Of a DNA stretch of 64,000 bases, positions 1 through 7,900 are shown piece by piece. Source of the stretch: Cellulomonas sp. URHD0024. Lineage in GTDB: Bacteria > Actinomycetota > Actinomycetes > Actinomycetales > Cellulomonadaceae. The DNA is taken from the NCBI RefSeq assembly GCF_000426185.1, contig NZ_AUEW01000013.1, forward strand, positions 61,729 to 125,728, given 5' to 3'. The notes beneath the pieces were generated by a model. The model worked only from the letters and a program-made list of their open reading frames with translations. It was not told the origin of the DNA and ran no database searches. The first letter of the stretch is position 1, and each line of letters begins with the position of its first letter. The translations under genes and the position numbers were made by a program.

Positions 1-1125
1 GCGGTCCAGGTCGCCCCAGAGGTCCTCGACGTCCTCGATGCCCACCGACAACCGCAGGAGGTCCTCGGGGACGGTGAGGGACTCGGTGGCGAAGCGACGC
101 CGCCGCTCCAGGCTGGACTCGACACCGCCGAGGCTCGTGGCCGGGACCCAGAGCTCGAGCGCCTTGACGACCAGGTCCGCGGCCGCGGCACCGCCGCGCG
201 GGCGCAGGCCGATGATCGACCCGTAGCCCTCCATGAGCCGGGTGGCGCGCTCGTGGCCGGGGTCGCCGCGCAGGCTCGGGTGGCGGACCTCGGCGACCGC
301 GGGGTGCTCGGACAGACGCCGGGCCAGCTCGGCGGCGTTCGCCTGGGCACGCTCGACGCGCAGTGCCAGCGTGCGCAGCCCGCGCAGGGCGAGCCAGACC
401 TCGAACGGCCCGGCGATCGACCCGTGCAGGGTGCGGTACGCGTGCAGCCTCGCGTGCAGGGCGTCGTCGTCGGCCAGGGCCGCCCCCAGGACCACGTCGC
501 TGTGGCCGGCCAGGTACTTGGTGACCGAGTGGACGACGATGTCGGCGCCGTGCTCGAACGGTCTCTGCACGAGCGGTGTGGCGAACGTGTTGTCCACGCC
601 GACGAGCGCGCCCGCGGCATGTGCGGCCTCGACGAGGACCGGAAGGTCGGCCACCTCGAGCATCGGGTTCGTGGGCGACTCGACCCAGAGCATCGACGTC
701 CCGGGCAGCGCGGCGACGACCGAGTCGGTGTCGTCGATGTCGACCAGCGCGACGTCGACCCCGTGCCGCTCGGCAAGGTCGCGGGCGTAGCCGATGGTCA
801 CCTGGTAGGCGTGCCGGGGCAGGACGAGGCGACCTCCGTCGGGGATCAGCGAGAACGCGCCGGCGATCGCGGCCATGCCCGACCCGAAGACGAGCGCAGG
901 ATGTGCGGACCCCTCCAACCGGCCGAGCGCGTCCTCGAACGGGTGCCACGCCTCGGTGTCCATGCGCCCGTAGAGCAGCTCGCCGGCGCCGGGGACGCCC
1001 TGCGAGACGTTCGTCGACGAGAGCACCACGGGCAGGTTGAGGGCCCCACCCTGGTGGCGGTCCGGCCTGCCTGCGCTCACGACGACGGTGGCGGGCGACA
1101 GTCCGCCGGGCTGCTCTCGGGTCAC
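1..1125 (-). CDS. Cystathionine gamma-synthase-family PLP enzyme (3' end cut by the window)
   Basis: Trans-sulfuration/sulfhydrylation enzyme of the Cys/Met metabolism PLP family (cytosolic homotetramer in known members). The 375 codons inside the window run open to base 1, so only the last few residues are missing. The PLP-binding lysine is about residue 203 in the motif SVTKYLAGHSD; other family marks are GSGMAAI near residue 80, WVESPTNP, and RLSVGIED near the end. The GTG start at 1125 is chosen because a TAGCCT -10 hexamer lies exactly 6 nt upstream, as expected for a leaderless mRNA. It diverges from ddl. The sequence cannot separate cystathionine gamma-synthase from gamma-lyase or O-acylhomoserine sulfhydrylase. 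Confidence 0.85.
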   Translation of the reverse strand, partial: MTREQPGGLSPATVVVSAGRPDRHQGGALNLPVVLSSTNVSQGVPGAGELLYGRMDTEAWHPFEDALGRLEGSAHPALVFGSGMAAIAGAFSLIPDGGRLVLPRHAYQVTIGYARDLAERHGVDVALVDIDDTDSVVAALPGTSMLWVESPTNPMLEVADLPVLVEAAHAAGALVGVDNTFATPLVQRPFEHGADIVVHSVTKYLAGHSDVVLGAALADDDALHARLHAYRTLHGSIAGPFEVWLALRGLRTLALRVERAQANAAELARRLSEHPAVAEVRHPSLRGDPGHERATRLMEGYGSIIGLRPRGGAAAADLVVKALELWVPATSLGGVESSLERRRRFATESLTVPEDLLRLSVGIEDVEDLWGDLDR

Positions 1126-1131
1126 CGGGCC

Positions 1132-1137
1132 AGGCTA
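1132..1137 (-). promoter_or_regulatory. -10 hexamer TAGCCT for the PLP enzyme gene
   Basis: TAGCCT on the minus strand with 6 nt (CGGGCC on the plus strand) before the GTG start. Spacing implies transcription starts at or beside the start codon. Confidence 0.5.
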
Positions 1138-1222
1138 TCGGGGACGCCACGGAGCGGGCGCCGGGGCGTCCCGCCGGGCGCAGGGACGTCCGGCGTCGCA
1201 CCGCCGGGTAAGGTTCGGCCCG

Positions 1223-2356
1223 ATGGACACCACCGCAGACCTCCCGACCCGTCGACCGCGTGTGATGGTGCTGTTCGGCGGCCGCTCCGGCGAGCACGCG
1301 ATCAGCTGTGCGACGGCGGGAGGCGTGCTCCGCGCGATCGACCGTGACCGCTACGACGTCCTCGCGGTCGGGATCACGCCGGCAGGCCGCTGGGTGCTCG
1401 CGGAGGACGACCCGGACCGCTGGGCGATCGTCGACGGTCGGCTCCCGCAGGTGGAGGACACGGCGGCCCACGTGCTGCTCCCGCAGGCGGTCGACGACCG
1501 TGACGTGCAGGTCCTCGAGTCCGGGCGGCTGCCGCGGGTGCTGGGCGAGGTCGACGTCGTCTTCCCTCTGCTGCACGGTCCCTTCGGGGAGGACGGCACG
1601 CTGCAGGGCATGCTCGAGCTGGCCGACGTCCGGTACGTCGGTGCCGGTGTCCTGGCCTCGGCGGTCGGCATGGACAAGCACATGATGAAGCTCGTCCTGG
1701 CCGGGCACGGCCTACCCGTCGGGCCGTTCGTCGTCGTCCTGCCGGGTGAGCTCGACCGCGACCCCGCGGGCGTCTCGGAGCGCGCTGCCGCCCTCGGGCT
1801 CCCGTTGTTCGTCAAGCCTGCTCGCGCGGGTTCCAGCCTCGGCATCACGCGCGTGACGGACCTCGCAGACCTACCCGCGGCGATCCGGGCAGCGCACGTG
1901 CACGACCCCAAGGTGATCGTCGAGGCGGCGATCGTCGGACGCGAGATCGAGTGCGGGGTGCTCGGCGGTCGCGACGGCGCCCGCGCGCGAGCGTCACTGC
2001 CGGGCGAGATCGTCGTCACGGACCCACGGCACACGTTCTACGACTTCGACGCCAAGTACCTGGACGAGGCCGGCGTGACGCTCGCGTGCCCGGCCGAGCT
2101 CTCGGAGGCCGAGACGGCTGCCGTGAGGGAGGTGGCTGTCCGGACGTTCGAGGCCGTGGGATGCGAGGGACTGGCGCGGGTCGACGTCTTCGTGACTGCG
2201 ACGGGCGAGGTCGTCGTCAACGAGATCAACACGATGCCCGGGTTCACGCCGTTCTCCATGTATCCGCGCATGTGGCAGGCGTCGGGCGTCCCGTACTCGG
2301 AGCTCGTCGACGAGCTGATCCGGCTCGCGCTGGAGCGCCCGACCGGTCTGCGCTGA
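1223..2356 (+). CDS. ddl: D-alanine--D-alanine ligase
   Basis: ATP-dependent cytosolic ligase that joins two D-alanines for the peptidoglycan stem peptide. 377 aa, normal for actinobacterial Ddl. The N-terminal domain shows the family motif FGGRSGEHAIS near residue 18 and LLHGPFGEDGTLQG near 117; the ATP-grasp domain shows FVKPARAGSSLGI; the C-terminal metal/substrate motif is EINTMPGFTPFSMYP. The open frame extends upstream to 1037, but homology begins only after ATG 1223. A TAAGGT hexamer lies 8 nt before this ATG, so the mRNA may be nearly leaderless. The PLP enzyme gene diverges upstream; DUF3515 and thiL follow the desaturase, a linkage with ddl seen in other actinobacteria. Confidence 0.95.
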   Translation: MDTTADLPTRRPRVMVLFGGRSGEHAISCATAGGVLRAIDRDRYDVLAVGITPAGRWVLAEDDPDRWAIVDGRLPQVEDTAAHVLLPQAVDDRDVQVLESGRLPRVLGEVDVVFPLLHGPFGEDGTLQGMLELADVRYVGAGVLASAVGMDKHMMKLVLAGHGLPVGPFVVVLPGELDRDPAGVSERAAALGLPLFVKPARAGSSLGITRVTDLADLPAAIRAAHVHDPKVIVEAAIVGREIECGVLGGRDGARARASLPGEIVVTDPRHTFYDFDAKYLDEAGVTLACPAELSEAETAAVREVAVRTFEAVGCEGLARVDVFVTATGEVVVNEINTMPGFTPFSMYPRMWQASGVPYSELVDELIRLALERPTGLR

Positions 2357-2690
2357 GACACGAGCTCGGCGCAATGCGGGCAGGCCCACGGAGCGCATTC
2401 GGGAAGACCCACGAGTTGCGTTCCCGGGGCAACGAAGTCACCATGAATTCAGCCGGGTGCCGTACTGTCTGGGCATTCGTGGTGGACTGGTCCGTGACGA
2501 GGACGTGGCGGATCAGCAGGCGTCTCCACCACTGTCGGGACGCCCACCAGCGTCTTTCGCCCCTGCCGAGCGGCGGGTGCATCGGCGGGTACGTCCAGAA
2601 GCGGGCGGCCCCACGTAGAACGGTTGTGACTTTCTTGAGCGTCGCGCTGCTCGCACCCCCCGTCCACCGCACGGCACCCTGGGCCTTCGC
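2357..2690. other. Intergenic region ddl-desaturase, with a tandem imperfect repeat
   Basis: No convincing gene is seen in these 334 bases. Just after ddl two imperfect direct copies of about 23 bp follow each other (2369-2392 and 2393-2415), sharing GCGCA-T-CGGG and CCCACG blocks. The rest should hold the desaturase promoter. I see no ribosome site directly before the desaturase ATG. Confidence 0.4.
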
Positions 2691-3770
2691 ATGAGCCCCG
2701 AGGGTGCCGGAGCGACCGCTGAGCTGTCTGCGGGCGCCCGGAACGCCAGTGACTACTCCGCGCTGGCCGCGCAGATCCGCGAGTCGGGTCTGATGTCGCG
2801 CCGCTACGGCTACTACTGGAGCCGGATGATCCTGGCCGCCGCGGCGTTCGCCGGTGTCTGGGTCGCGGTCGTCCTCATCGGGGACTCCTGGTGGCAGCTC
2901 GCCGTCGCCGCAGTGCTGGCCGTGGTGCTCACGCAGCTGGCCTTCCTCGGGCACGACAGCGCGCACCGGCAGATCTTCACCTCCGGCGCGTGGAACGACT
3001 GGACCGCCCGCATCATCGCCGGTGGGTTCGTCGGCCTCTCAGCCTCGTGGTGGCGCAACAAGCACAACCGGCACCACGCCAGCCCGAACCAGCAGGGCTC
3101 GGACCCGGACATCGCGCCGGGTGTCGTCGCGTGGACGTCCGACGTCGTCGACGAGCGTCCGGGACTGCGTGGGTGGTTCGGGCGCAACCAGGGCTGGTTC
3201 TTCTTCCCGCTGCTCACGCTCGAGGGCATGAGCCTGCACCTCTCGAGCGTGCGTGCGCTGACGGCCAAGGGTCCGGTGGCCAACCGCGCGGTCGACCTGT
3301 CGATCGTCCTCGGGCGCCTCATCGCCTACGTCGCGATCCTGCTGGTGCTGCTTCCGCCGGGCAAGGCGGTCGCGTTCTTCTTCGTGCAGATGGCCCTGTT
3401 CGGCGTCTTCCTCGGCGGGTCCTTCGCGCCCAACCACAAGGGCATGCCGATCATCCCCGAGGGGATGAAGGTGGACTTCCTGCGGCGCCAGGTGCTCACG
3501 TCGCGCAACATCCGGGGCGGCGTGGCCGTCGACTTCGCGATGGGCGGCCTGAACTACCAGGTCGAGCACCACCTCTTCCCGAGCATGCCGCGCCCGAACC
3601 TCAAGCACGTCCAGCCTGTCGTGCGGGAGTACTGCGAGCGGTTGGGCGTGAAGTACACGGAGGTCGGGTTCTTCTCGTCGTACCGGATCATCGTCAAGTA
3701 CCTCAACAACGTCGGGCTGGCCGACCGGGGTGCGTTCGACTGCCCGGTCGCGGCCCAGTACGGCCGCTGA
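2691..3770 (+). CDS. Membrane fatty acid desaturase (acyl-lipid/linoleoyl-CoA type)
   Basis: Integral-membrane di-iron desaturase that introduces a double bond into acyl chains using O2. 359 aa. All three histidine boxes are present: HDSAH at 88-92, HNRHH at 125-129, and QVEHH ending at residue 294, with Q in the third box as in front-end and DesA3-like desaturases. Hydrophobic segments lie around residues 47-85 and 203-240. ATG 2691 follows a GC-rich stretch without an evident Shine-Dalgarno sequence; a start slightly downstream is possible. It stands alone between ddl and the convergent DUF3515 gene. Substrate position cannot be read from sequence. Confidence 0.88.
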   Translation: MSPEGAGATAELSAGARNASDYSALAAQIRESGLMSRRYGYYWSRMILAAAAFAGVWVAVVLIGDSWWQLAVAAVLAVVLTQLAFLGHDSAHRQIFTSGAWNDWTARIIAGGFVGLSASWWRNKHNRHHASPNQQGSDPDIAPGVVAWTSDVVDERPGLRGWFGRNQGWFFFPLLTLEGMSLHLSSVRALTAKGPVANRAVDLSIVLGRLIAYVAILLVLLPPGKAVAFFFVQMALFGVFLGGSFAPNHKGMPIIPEGMKVDFLRRQVLTSRNIRGGVAVDFAMGGLNYQVEHHLFPSMPRPNLKHVQPVVREYCERLGVKYTEVGFFSSYRIIVKYLNNVGLADRGAFDCPVAAQYGR

Positions 3771-3774
3771 CGCG

Positions 3775-4251
3775 CTAGAGGCAGGAGCGGCGCTTCTCCG
3801 TCATCGCGACGGCGGGGCCCAGCTGGTCGACGTACGAGGTGTCGGTCGCCGCGGCCACCGAGGCGGGCACGTGCAGCTCGACGGCCGGGACGCGGCCGTA
3901 CGTCGTCAGCGTCCAGCTGCCGTCGTCGTTCTCGACGGTGACCCAGTCGATGCTCGGTCCGCCGGGCGTCTCGACCTTCTGGCAGTGCTCGGTCGTGGGG
4001 CCCAGCGGTTCCACCCCGCACCGGAGGACGATCGGCGCGCCGGGCTCGCCCCACGCGGTCGTCGCCTGGGCGGTGGTGTCCCGCTGAGGTAGGCCCTGGC
4101 CGAGGGAGTCGGGCATCGCGAGCACGACGCTCGCGCACACCGGGTCGGTGGCGTAGGGGGCAACCTGGGCCGCGACCGCACCGGAGCACCCGGCGAGGAG
4201 TCCGAGGATGGCGACGACGGCGCCAGCAGCGGCGGGTCGTCGGTTGCGCAC
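3775..4251 (-). CDS. DUF3515-family lipoprotein
   Basis: 158-aa predicted secreted lipoprotein of unknown function: basic N-terminus RNRRP, hydrophobic stretch, and lipobox LLAGC around residue 21. Later cysteines (DPVCASV, LRCGVEP, EHCQ, and the terminal RRSCL) may form disulfides outside the membrane. The GTG start at 4251 is selected because TACCGT lies exactly 6 nt upstream. It diverges from thiL, 47 bases apart, so the two promoters lie back to back. DUF3515 genes commonly sit between ddl and thiL in actinobacteria, which suggests a cell-envelope role, but this is inference. Confidence 0.8.
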   Translation of the reverse strand: MRNRRPAAAGAVVAILGLLAGCSGAVAAQVAPYATDPVCASVVLAMPDSLGQGLPQRDTTAQATTAWGEPGAPIVLRCGVEPLGPTTEHCQKVETPGGPSIDWVTVENDDGSWTLTTYGRVPAVELHVPASVAAATDTSYVDQLGPAVAMTEKRRSCL

Positions 4252-4257
4252 GGGGCC

Positions 4258-4263
4258 ACGGTA
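4258..4263 (-). promoter_or_regulatory. -10 hexamer TACCGT for the DUF3515 gene
   Basis: TACCGT on the minus strand, 6 nt before the GTG codon; leaderless arrangement. Confidence 0.5.
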
Positions 4264-4286
4264 ACCCGGCGGCCCCGACGACCCTC

Positions 4287-4292
4287 TACCGT
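4287..4292 (+). promoter_or_regulatory. -10 hexamer TACCGT for thiL
   Basis: TACCGT with the 6-nt spacer GTCCGG before GTG 4299. Identical hexamer to the divergent DUF3515 promoter 24 bases away. Confidence 0.5.
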
Positions 4293-4298
4293 GTCCGG

Positions 4299-5276
4299 GT
4301 GAGCACCAGCGACGGCCCCCTCGTCTCGGAGCTGTCCGAAGAGGCGCTCCTGGCCCGGATCTTCCCTCTCCTCCCGCGCGGCTCGGGCACCCTCCTCGCA
4401 CCCGGCGACGACGCAGCCGTGGTCGCCGCGCCCGACGGCCGGTTCGTCGTGACGACGGACGTGCTCGTCGAGGACCGGCACTTCCGACGCGCGTGGTCCT
4501 GCGGGCAGGACGTGGGCCGACGAGCGGCCGTGCAGAACCTGGCGGACGTCGCGGCCATGGGCGCGCGGCCGACGAGCCTGGTGGTCGCGCTCGTCATTCC
4601 GGCGGACCTCCCGGTGACGTGGGTCGAGGGGTTGGCCGTCGGACTGGCGCAGGAGTGCGGGCCGCGCGGCGTCGGGGTCGTCGGCGGCGACCTGTCCGGC
4701 GGTCCTGCGGTCGTCGTCGCGGTCACGGCGCACGGGGACCTCGAGGGCCGCGCTCCCGTGCTGCGGTCCGGCGCCCGGCCGGGCGACGTGGTGGCGCACG
4801 CCGGCGTCGCCGGGTGGTCGGCCGCCGGTCTCGCCCTGCTCCACGCGTCAGCTCCCGCCCTCGACGACGAGCTCGTCGGGGCCTATCTGCACCCGTCGTC
4901 GCCGCTCGAGGCAGGACCGGCGGCGGCGTTGGCGGGGGCGACCGCGATGATGGACGTCTCGGACGGCCTCCTGCGCGACGCCGGCCGGATCGCCCGCGCG
5001 AGCGGTGCGGTCCTGGACCTCGAGGCGCCCGCAACGGCCTTTGCCGACGACGTCGCGCGGCTCGGCCCTGTGGCTGCGGCGCTCGGTGCGTCTGCGGAGC
5101 GCTGGGTGCTCGACGGGGGAGAGGACCACGGCCTGCTCGCGACCTTCCCCCCGACCGTCCCGCTGCCCTCGGGCTTCCGTGTGATCGGGCGGGTGCGCGC
5201 GGGAGCGTCGGGGGTCCTCGTCGACGGGTCAGCGGCGTCGCCGACGTCGGGCTGGGACCACTTCGCGGGGCGCTGA
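4299..5276 (+). CDS. thiL: Thiamine-monophosphate kinase
   Basis: Phosphorylates thiamine monophosphate to thiamine diphosphate with ATP, the last step of cofactor synthesis. 325 aa, PurM-like AIR synthase fold. Visible motifs: LAPGDDAAVV near residue 28 for Mg-ATP, TTDVLVEDRHF near 50, VGRRAAVQNLADVAAMGARP around 71-90, VVGGDLSGG near 128, and MMDVSDGLLRDAGR near 217. GTG 4299 is the leaderless start. No TPP riboswitch was seen before it. The acetyltransferase gene downstream is convergent. Confidence 0.95.
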   Translation: MSTSDGPLVSELSEEALLARIFPLLPRGSGTLLAPGDDAAVVAAPDGRFVVTTDVLVEDRHFRRAWSCGQDVGRRAAVQNLADVAAMGARPTSLVVALVIPADLPVTWVEGLAVGLAQECGPRGVGVVGGDLSGGPAVVVAVTAHGDLEGRAPVLRSGARPGDVVAHAGVAGWSAAGLALLHASAPALDDELVGAYLHPSSPLEAGPAAALAGATAMMDVSDGLLRDAGRIARASGAVLDLEAPATAFADDVARLGPVAAALGASAERWVLDGGEDHGLLATFPPTVPLPSGFRVIGRVRAGASGVLVDGSAASPTSGWDHFAGR

Positions 5277-5308
5277 CGCCCGAACCGTCCCGTCGTCCGC
5301 CCGGGCGC

Positions 5309-5833
5309 TCAGCCGCGGCGGTAGCGGACCTCGAGCAGGTTCTCTCCGCCGATCTCGTCGTACCGCTCCACCCCGTCGGCCTGGAAGCCGTGCCTCCGGT
5401 AGAAGTGGCGCGCGCGCTCGTTGTCGGCCAGCACCCACAGGGAGATCGGGGTCTTCTCCCCGACGGACGCGATCACGGTCCGCATGAGGTCGCGCGCCAC
5501 ACCGTGCCCCCAGATGCCGGGGTCGAGGTAGATCGAGTAGATCTCACGGTCGCCGCGGCCGGCATCCTCGTCGCGGCTGGGCCCGATGGTGACGAAGCCG
5601 ACCACGGAGGGTCCGTTCAGCGCGACCCACACGAGAATCTCGTCGGAGCCGCCGGGGCGAAGGTAGGACGCCCACTCTGCGGACCGTTCCTCGACGTCGA
5701 GCGCGGCCAGGTAGCCCTCGGGCACGATGCCGGCGTACGCCTCCTGCCATGACCGCACATGCACGCGGGCGATCCCAGCGGCGTCCCCCTCGGCGGCGGG
5801 GCGGATCGTCACGTCGTCCAGCTGCTCGACCAT
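5309..5833 (-). CDS. GNAT-family N-acetyltransferase
   Basis: 174-aa single GNAT domain that would transfer an acetyl group from acetyl-CoA to an unknown amine. Typical features: N-terminal TIRPAAEGDAAGIARVHV, strand-4/acetyl-CoA loop around YLDPGIWGHGVARDLMRTV (the Q/R-x-x-G-x-G/A loop is GHGVA), and ARHFYRRHGFQADG near the C-terminus. ATG 5833 is chosen over an upstream in-frame ATG (5887), which would lie inside the terminator hairpin. CAAGGT lies 7 nt before this ATG. Substrate unknown. Confidence 0.8.
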   Translation of the reverse strand: MVEQLDDVTIRPAAEGDAAGIARVHVRSWQEAYAGIVPEGYLAALDVEERSAEWASYLRPGGSDEILVWVALNGPSVVGFVTIGPSRDEDAGRGDREIYSIYLDPGIWGHGVARDLMRTVIASVGEKTPISLWVLADNERARHFYRRHGFQADGVERYDEIGGENLLEVRYRRG

Positions 5834-5863
5834 GGACGTCACCTTGCCACACGAACCGGACAT

Positions 5864-5904
5864 GACGAAGGCCCCCGAGGTGAACAACCTCGTGGGCCTT
5901 CGTC
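5864..5904. terminator. Bidirectional hairpin terminator between the GNAT gene and rpmB
   Basis: Inverted repeat GACGAAGGCCC...GAGGT / ACCTC...GGGCCTTCGTC with a 5-nt loop (GAACA) and one internal CC/GT mismatch. It sits just 3' of rpmB (minus strand) and upstream of the minus-strand GNAT gene, so it should end rpmB transcription before the GNAT promoter. Confidence 0.6.
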
Positions 5905-5920
5905 GTTCGTCTGGAAGACG

Positions 5921-6112
5921 TCAGATGGCGCGCTGCACCTTGCCGGCCTTGAGGCACGACGTGCACACGTTGAGACGCTTGGGCGTCCCCGCGACGACGG
6001 CACGCACGCGCTGGATGTTGGGGTTCCAGCGCCGCTTCGTGCGCACGTGCGAGTGCGAGATGCTGTGCCCGAAGCTCGGGCCCTTGGCGCAGACGTCGCA
6101 GTTGGCAGCCAC
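5921..6112 (-). CDS. rpmB: 50S ribosomal protein L28 (zinc-ribbon form)
   Basis: 63-aa ribosomal large-subunit protein. Both cysteine pairs are kept (CDVC at residues 5-8 and CTSC near the C-terminus), so this is the zinc-binding C+ paralogue, not the zinc-starvation form. It has the family core GHSISHSHVRTKRRWNPNIQ. The GTG start at 6112 has an AGGAG ribosome site 6 nt upstream; the open frame continues further upstream but without homology. Monocistronic, ended by the hairpin at 5864-5904. Confidence 0.95.
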   Translation of the reverse strand: MAANCDVCAKGPSFGHSISHSHVRTKRRWNPNIQRVRAVVAGTPKRLNVCTSCLKAGKVQRAI

Positions 6113-6410
6113 GGTCTTCTCCTGTTGCTCTGTACGGTCATCAGCCGCATGTTGCGGCGAAGTCTTTGGTCCTTCGTGGGCGAGAGCGCACGAGCGACCC
6201 GACTCCGGAACGAGGATTCGGGGGCCGCTGCGGGGCACCACCAGTGCCCGACATGGCCGGGCAACCGGTCAAGACTAGCCCATGACGCACGTCGACCCAA
6301 ATGTGGGTCCCATGCTGCAAGGTGGTGCCCGGACGGGACGCTCGGTCGGAGCGGTCCGAGGGTGGACCCCCAAGCGGTCCGACAGCACGGACGAGATCGA
6401 CGGAGGTGCG

Positions 6411-7898
6411 GTGGAGCGGTTGGAGGCAGCGGCGTTGCGTGCCTGGGCGGCTGCGTCCCACGCCGCGCTGACGGGTTCGCGCGATCGGATCGACGCCGTC
6501 AACGTCTTCCCGGTGCCCGACTCCGACACGGGCACGAACGTGTGGCTCACCGTCGCTGGGGGCGTCGACGCGCTCGAGGGCCAACCGGCCGTCGTGGGGG
6601 AGGACGCGCGGGACGTCGCCCGGACGTTCGCCCGCGGCGCGATGCGGTCGGCCCGCGGCAACTCGGGCGTCATCGTCAGCCAGTACCTGACCGGGTTTGC
6701 GCAGGCGCTGCCCGCGCACGCGGACGCGCTCGACGTCGCGCGGTGCCTGGCCGCGGGTGCCCGGGCGGCGCGCGGGGCGATGCAGGAGCCGCAGGAGGGC
6801 ACGATCCTCACGCTCGCTGACGCCGTCGCCGCCGGTGCCGTCACCGCAGCCGACGCGGGTGCGGACCTCGCCACGATGCTCACGTCGGTCGTCGCAGACG
6901 CGCACGTGGCCCTCGCCGGGATCAGCGCCGAGCACCCCGTGCTCCGGGCAGCACACGTCCTGGATGCCGGAGCCTGTGCGTTGCTCGTCCTGCTGGACGC
7001 GCTCGCCCGGGTCGTCGGCGGTACGCCCCCGAACGGCGACTCGCTCGCGTGGCTGCCTGCATCGCCCACCCACCCGTGGCCGGTGGAAGCGGCCGGGGGC
7101 GCGTTCGAGGTGATGCTCCTGGTCAGCGATGTGGAGCGAGATCTCGATGCGCCCCTGCACGCAGCCATGGCGGTGCTCGGGGACTCGGTGGCTGTCGTCG
7201 GCGGGGACGGCACGTGGCATGTGCACGTGCACACCGACGATCCTGCGGCGGCCATCGCGGCGGCGGACATCGGCCGCCGCGAGCAGGTGCTCGTCCGGAT
7301 GGTGGCTGCCGCGCACGCGTCCTCGGCGCAGAACGACGACGCGCGCTGCGGTGTCGTCGTCTGCACGAGCTCCGCACAGATGGCCGGCTGGTACGCCTCG
7401 ACGGGTGCCGTCACGCTCGTGCGGTGCCCCGAGGTGCCCGTCAGCGCGCGTCACCTCGACCGTGCGGTGACGGACACGGGGGCGTCACGCGTCGCGGTGC
7501 TTGCCGGAGACGCGGTCGACGACGCCGAGCTGGCACGGCTCGTCGCGACGAACCAGGGCGTCGAGCTGCTGGACGCCGGCGACGAGCTGCGGGTCGCGGT
7601 CGCGGCGCTCGCGCTGGCGTCGGCCTCGGAGGCCGGGCTGTCCGCGGCGCGCCAAGCGCTGGGTCGGCTGCGGTCCGTCGAGCTCGACGACGTGTCGACG
7701 ATGTCGGTGCGCGACGCAGCCGACGCGCTCGTGCGATCGGCAGGCGGTCCGGTCGAGAGCCTGACCGTGCTGCTGCGGGACGCCGGGTGGACCGTCGACG
7801 AGCTGGCCGGCTACCTCGCGGAGCACCACCCCGGTGTCGAGCCCACGGTGGTGGGGCCGACCGGTCGGGGGCCGGCGGTCCTGATCGGGCTGGACTGA
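6411..7898 (+). CDS. DhaL/DegV-like DAK2-domain protein (FakA-like fatty acid kinase subunit)
   Basis: 495 aa. The N-terminal DhaL (DAK2) domain binds ADP/Mg: DAVNVFPVPDSDTGTN near residue 28 gives the conserved Asp ligands, followed by RSARGNSGVIVSQYL. The middle and C-terminal parts match the FakA layout, in which the protein phosphorylates fatty acids held by a FakB partner; no FakB gene is seen here. GTG 6411 follows GGAGG; an in-frame ATG at 6282 would add 43 poorly conserved residues and stays possible. The gene lies directly before recG, 2 nt apart, a common actinobacterial pairing. Confidence 0.8.
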   Translation: MERLEAAALRAWAAASHAALTGSRDRIDAVNVFPVPDSDTGTNVWLTVAGGVDALEGQPAVVGEDARDVARTFARGAMRSARGNSGVIVSQYLTGFAQALPAHADALDVARCLAAGARAARGAMQEPQEGTILTLADAVAAGAVTAADAGADLATMLTSVVADAHVALAGISAEHPVLRAAHVLDAGACALLVLLDALARVVGGTPPNGDSLAWLPASPTHPWPVEAAGGAFEVMLLVSDVERDLDAPLHAAMAVLGDSVAVVGGDGTWHVHVHTDDPAAAIAAADIGRREQVLVRMVAAAHASSAQNDDARCGVVVCTSSAQMAGWYASTGAVTLVRCPEVPVSARHLDRAVTDTGASRVAVLAGDAVDDAELARLVATNQGVELLDAGDELRVAVAALALASASEAGLSAARQALGRLRSVELDDVSTMSVRDAADALVRSAGGPVESLTVLLRDAGWTVDELAGYLAEHHPGVEPTVVGPTGRGPAVLIGLD

Positions 7899-7900
7899 CG

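Noticed and set aside
4200..4300. TPP riboswitch before thiL
   Set aside because: Only 47 bases separate thiL from the DUF3515 start, and the hexamer places the transcript start at the GTG.
6282..6410. 43-residue N-terminal extension of the DAK2 protein
   Set aside because: Not conserved-looking, while GTG 6411 has a GGAGG site and begins at the usual DhaL domain edge; kept only as an alternative.
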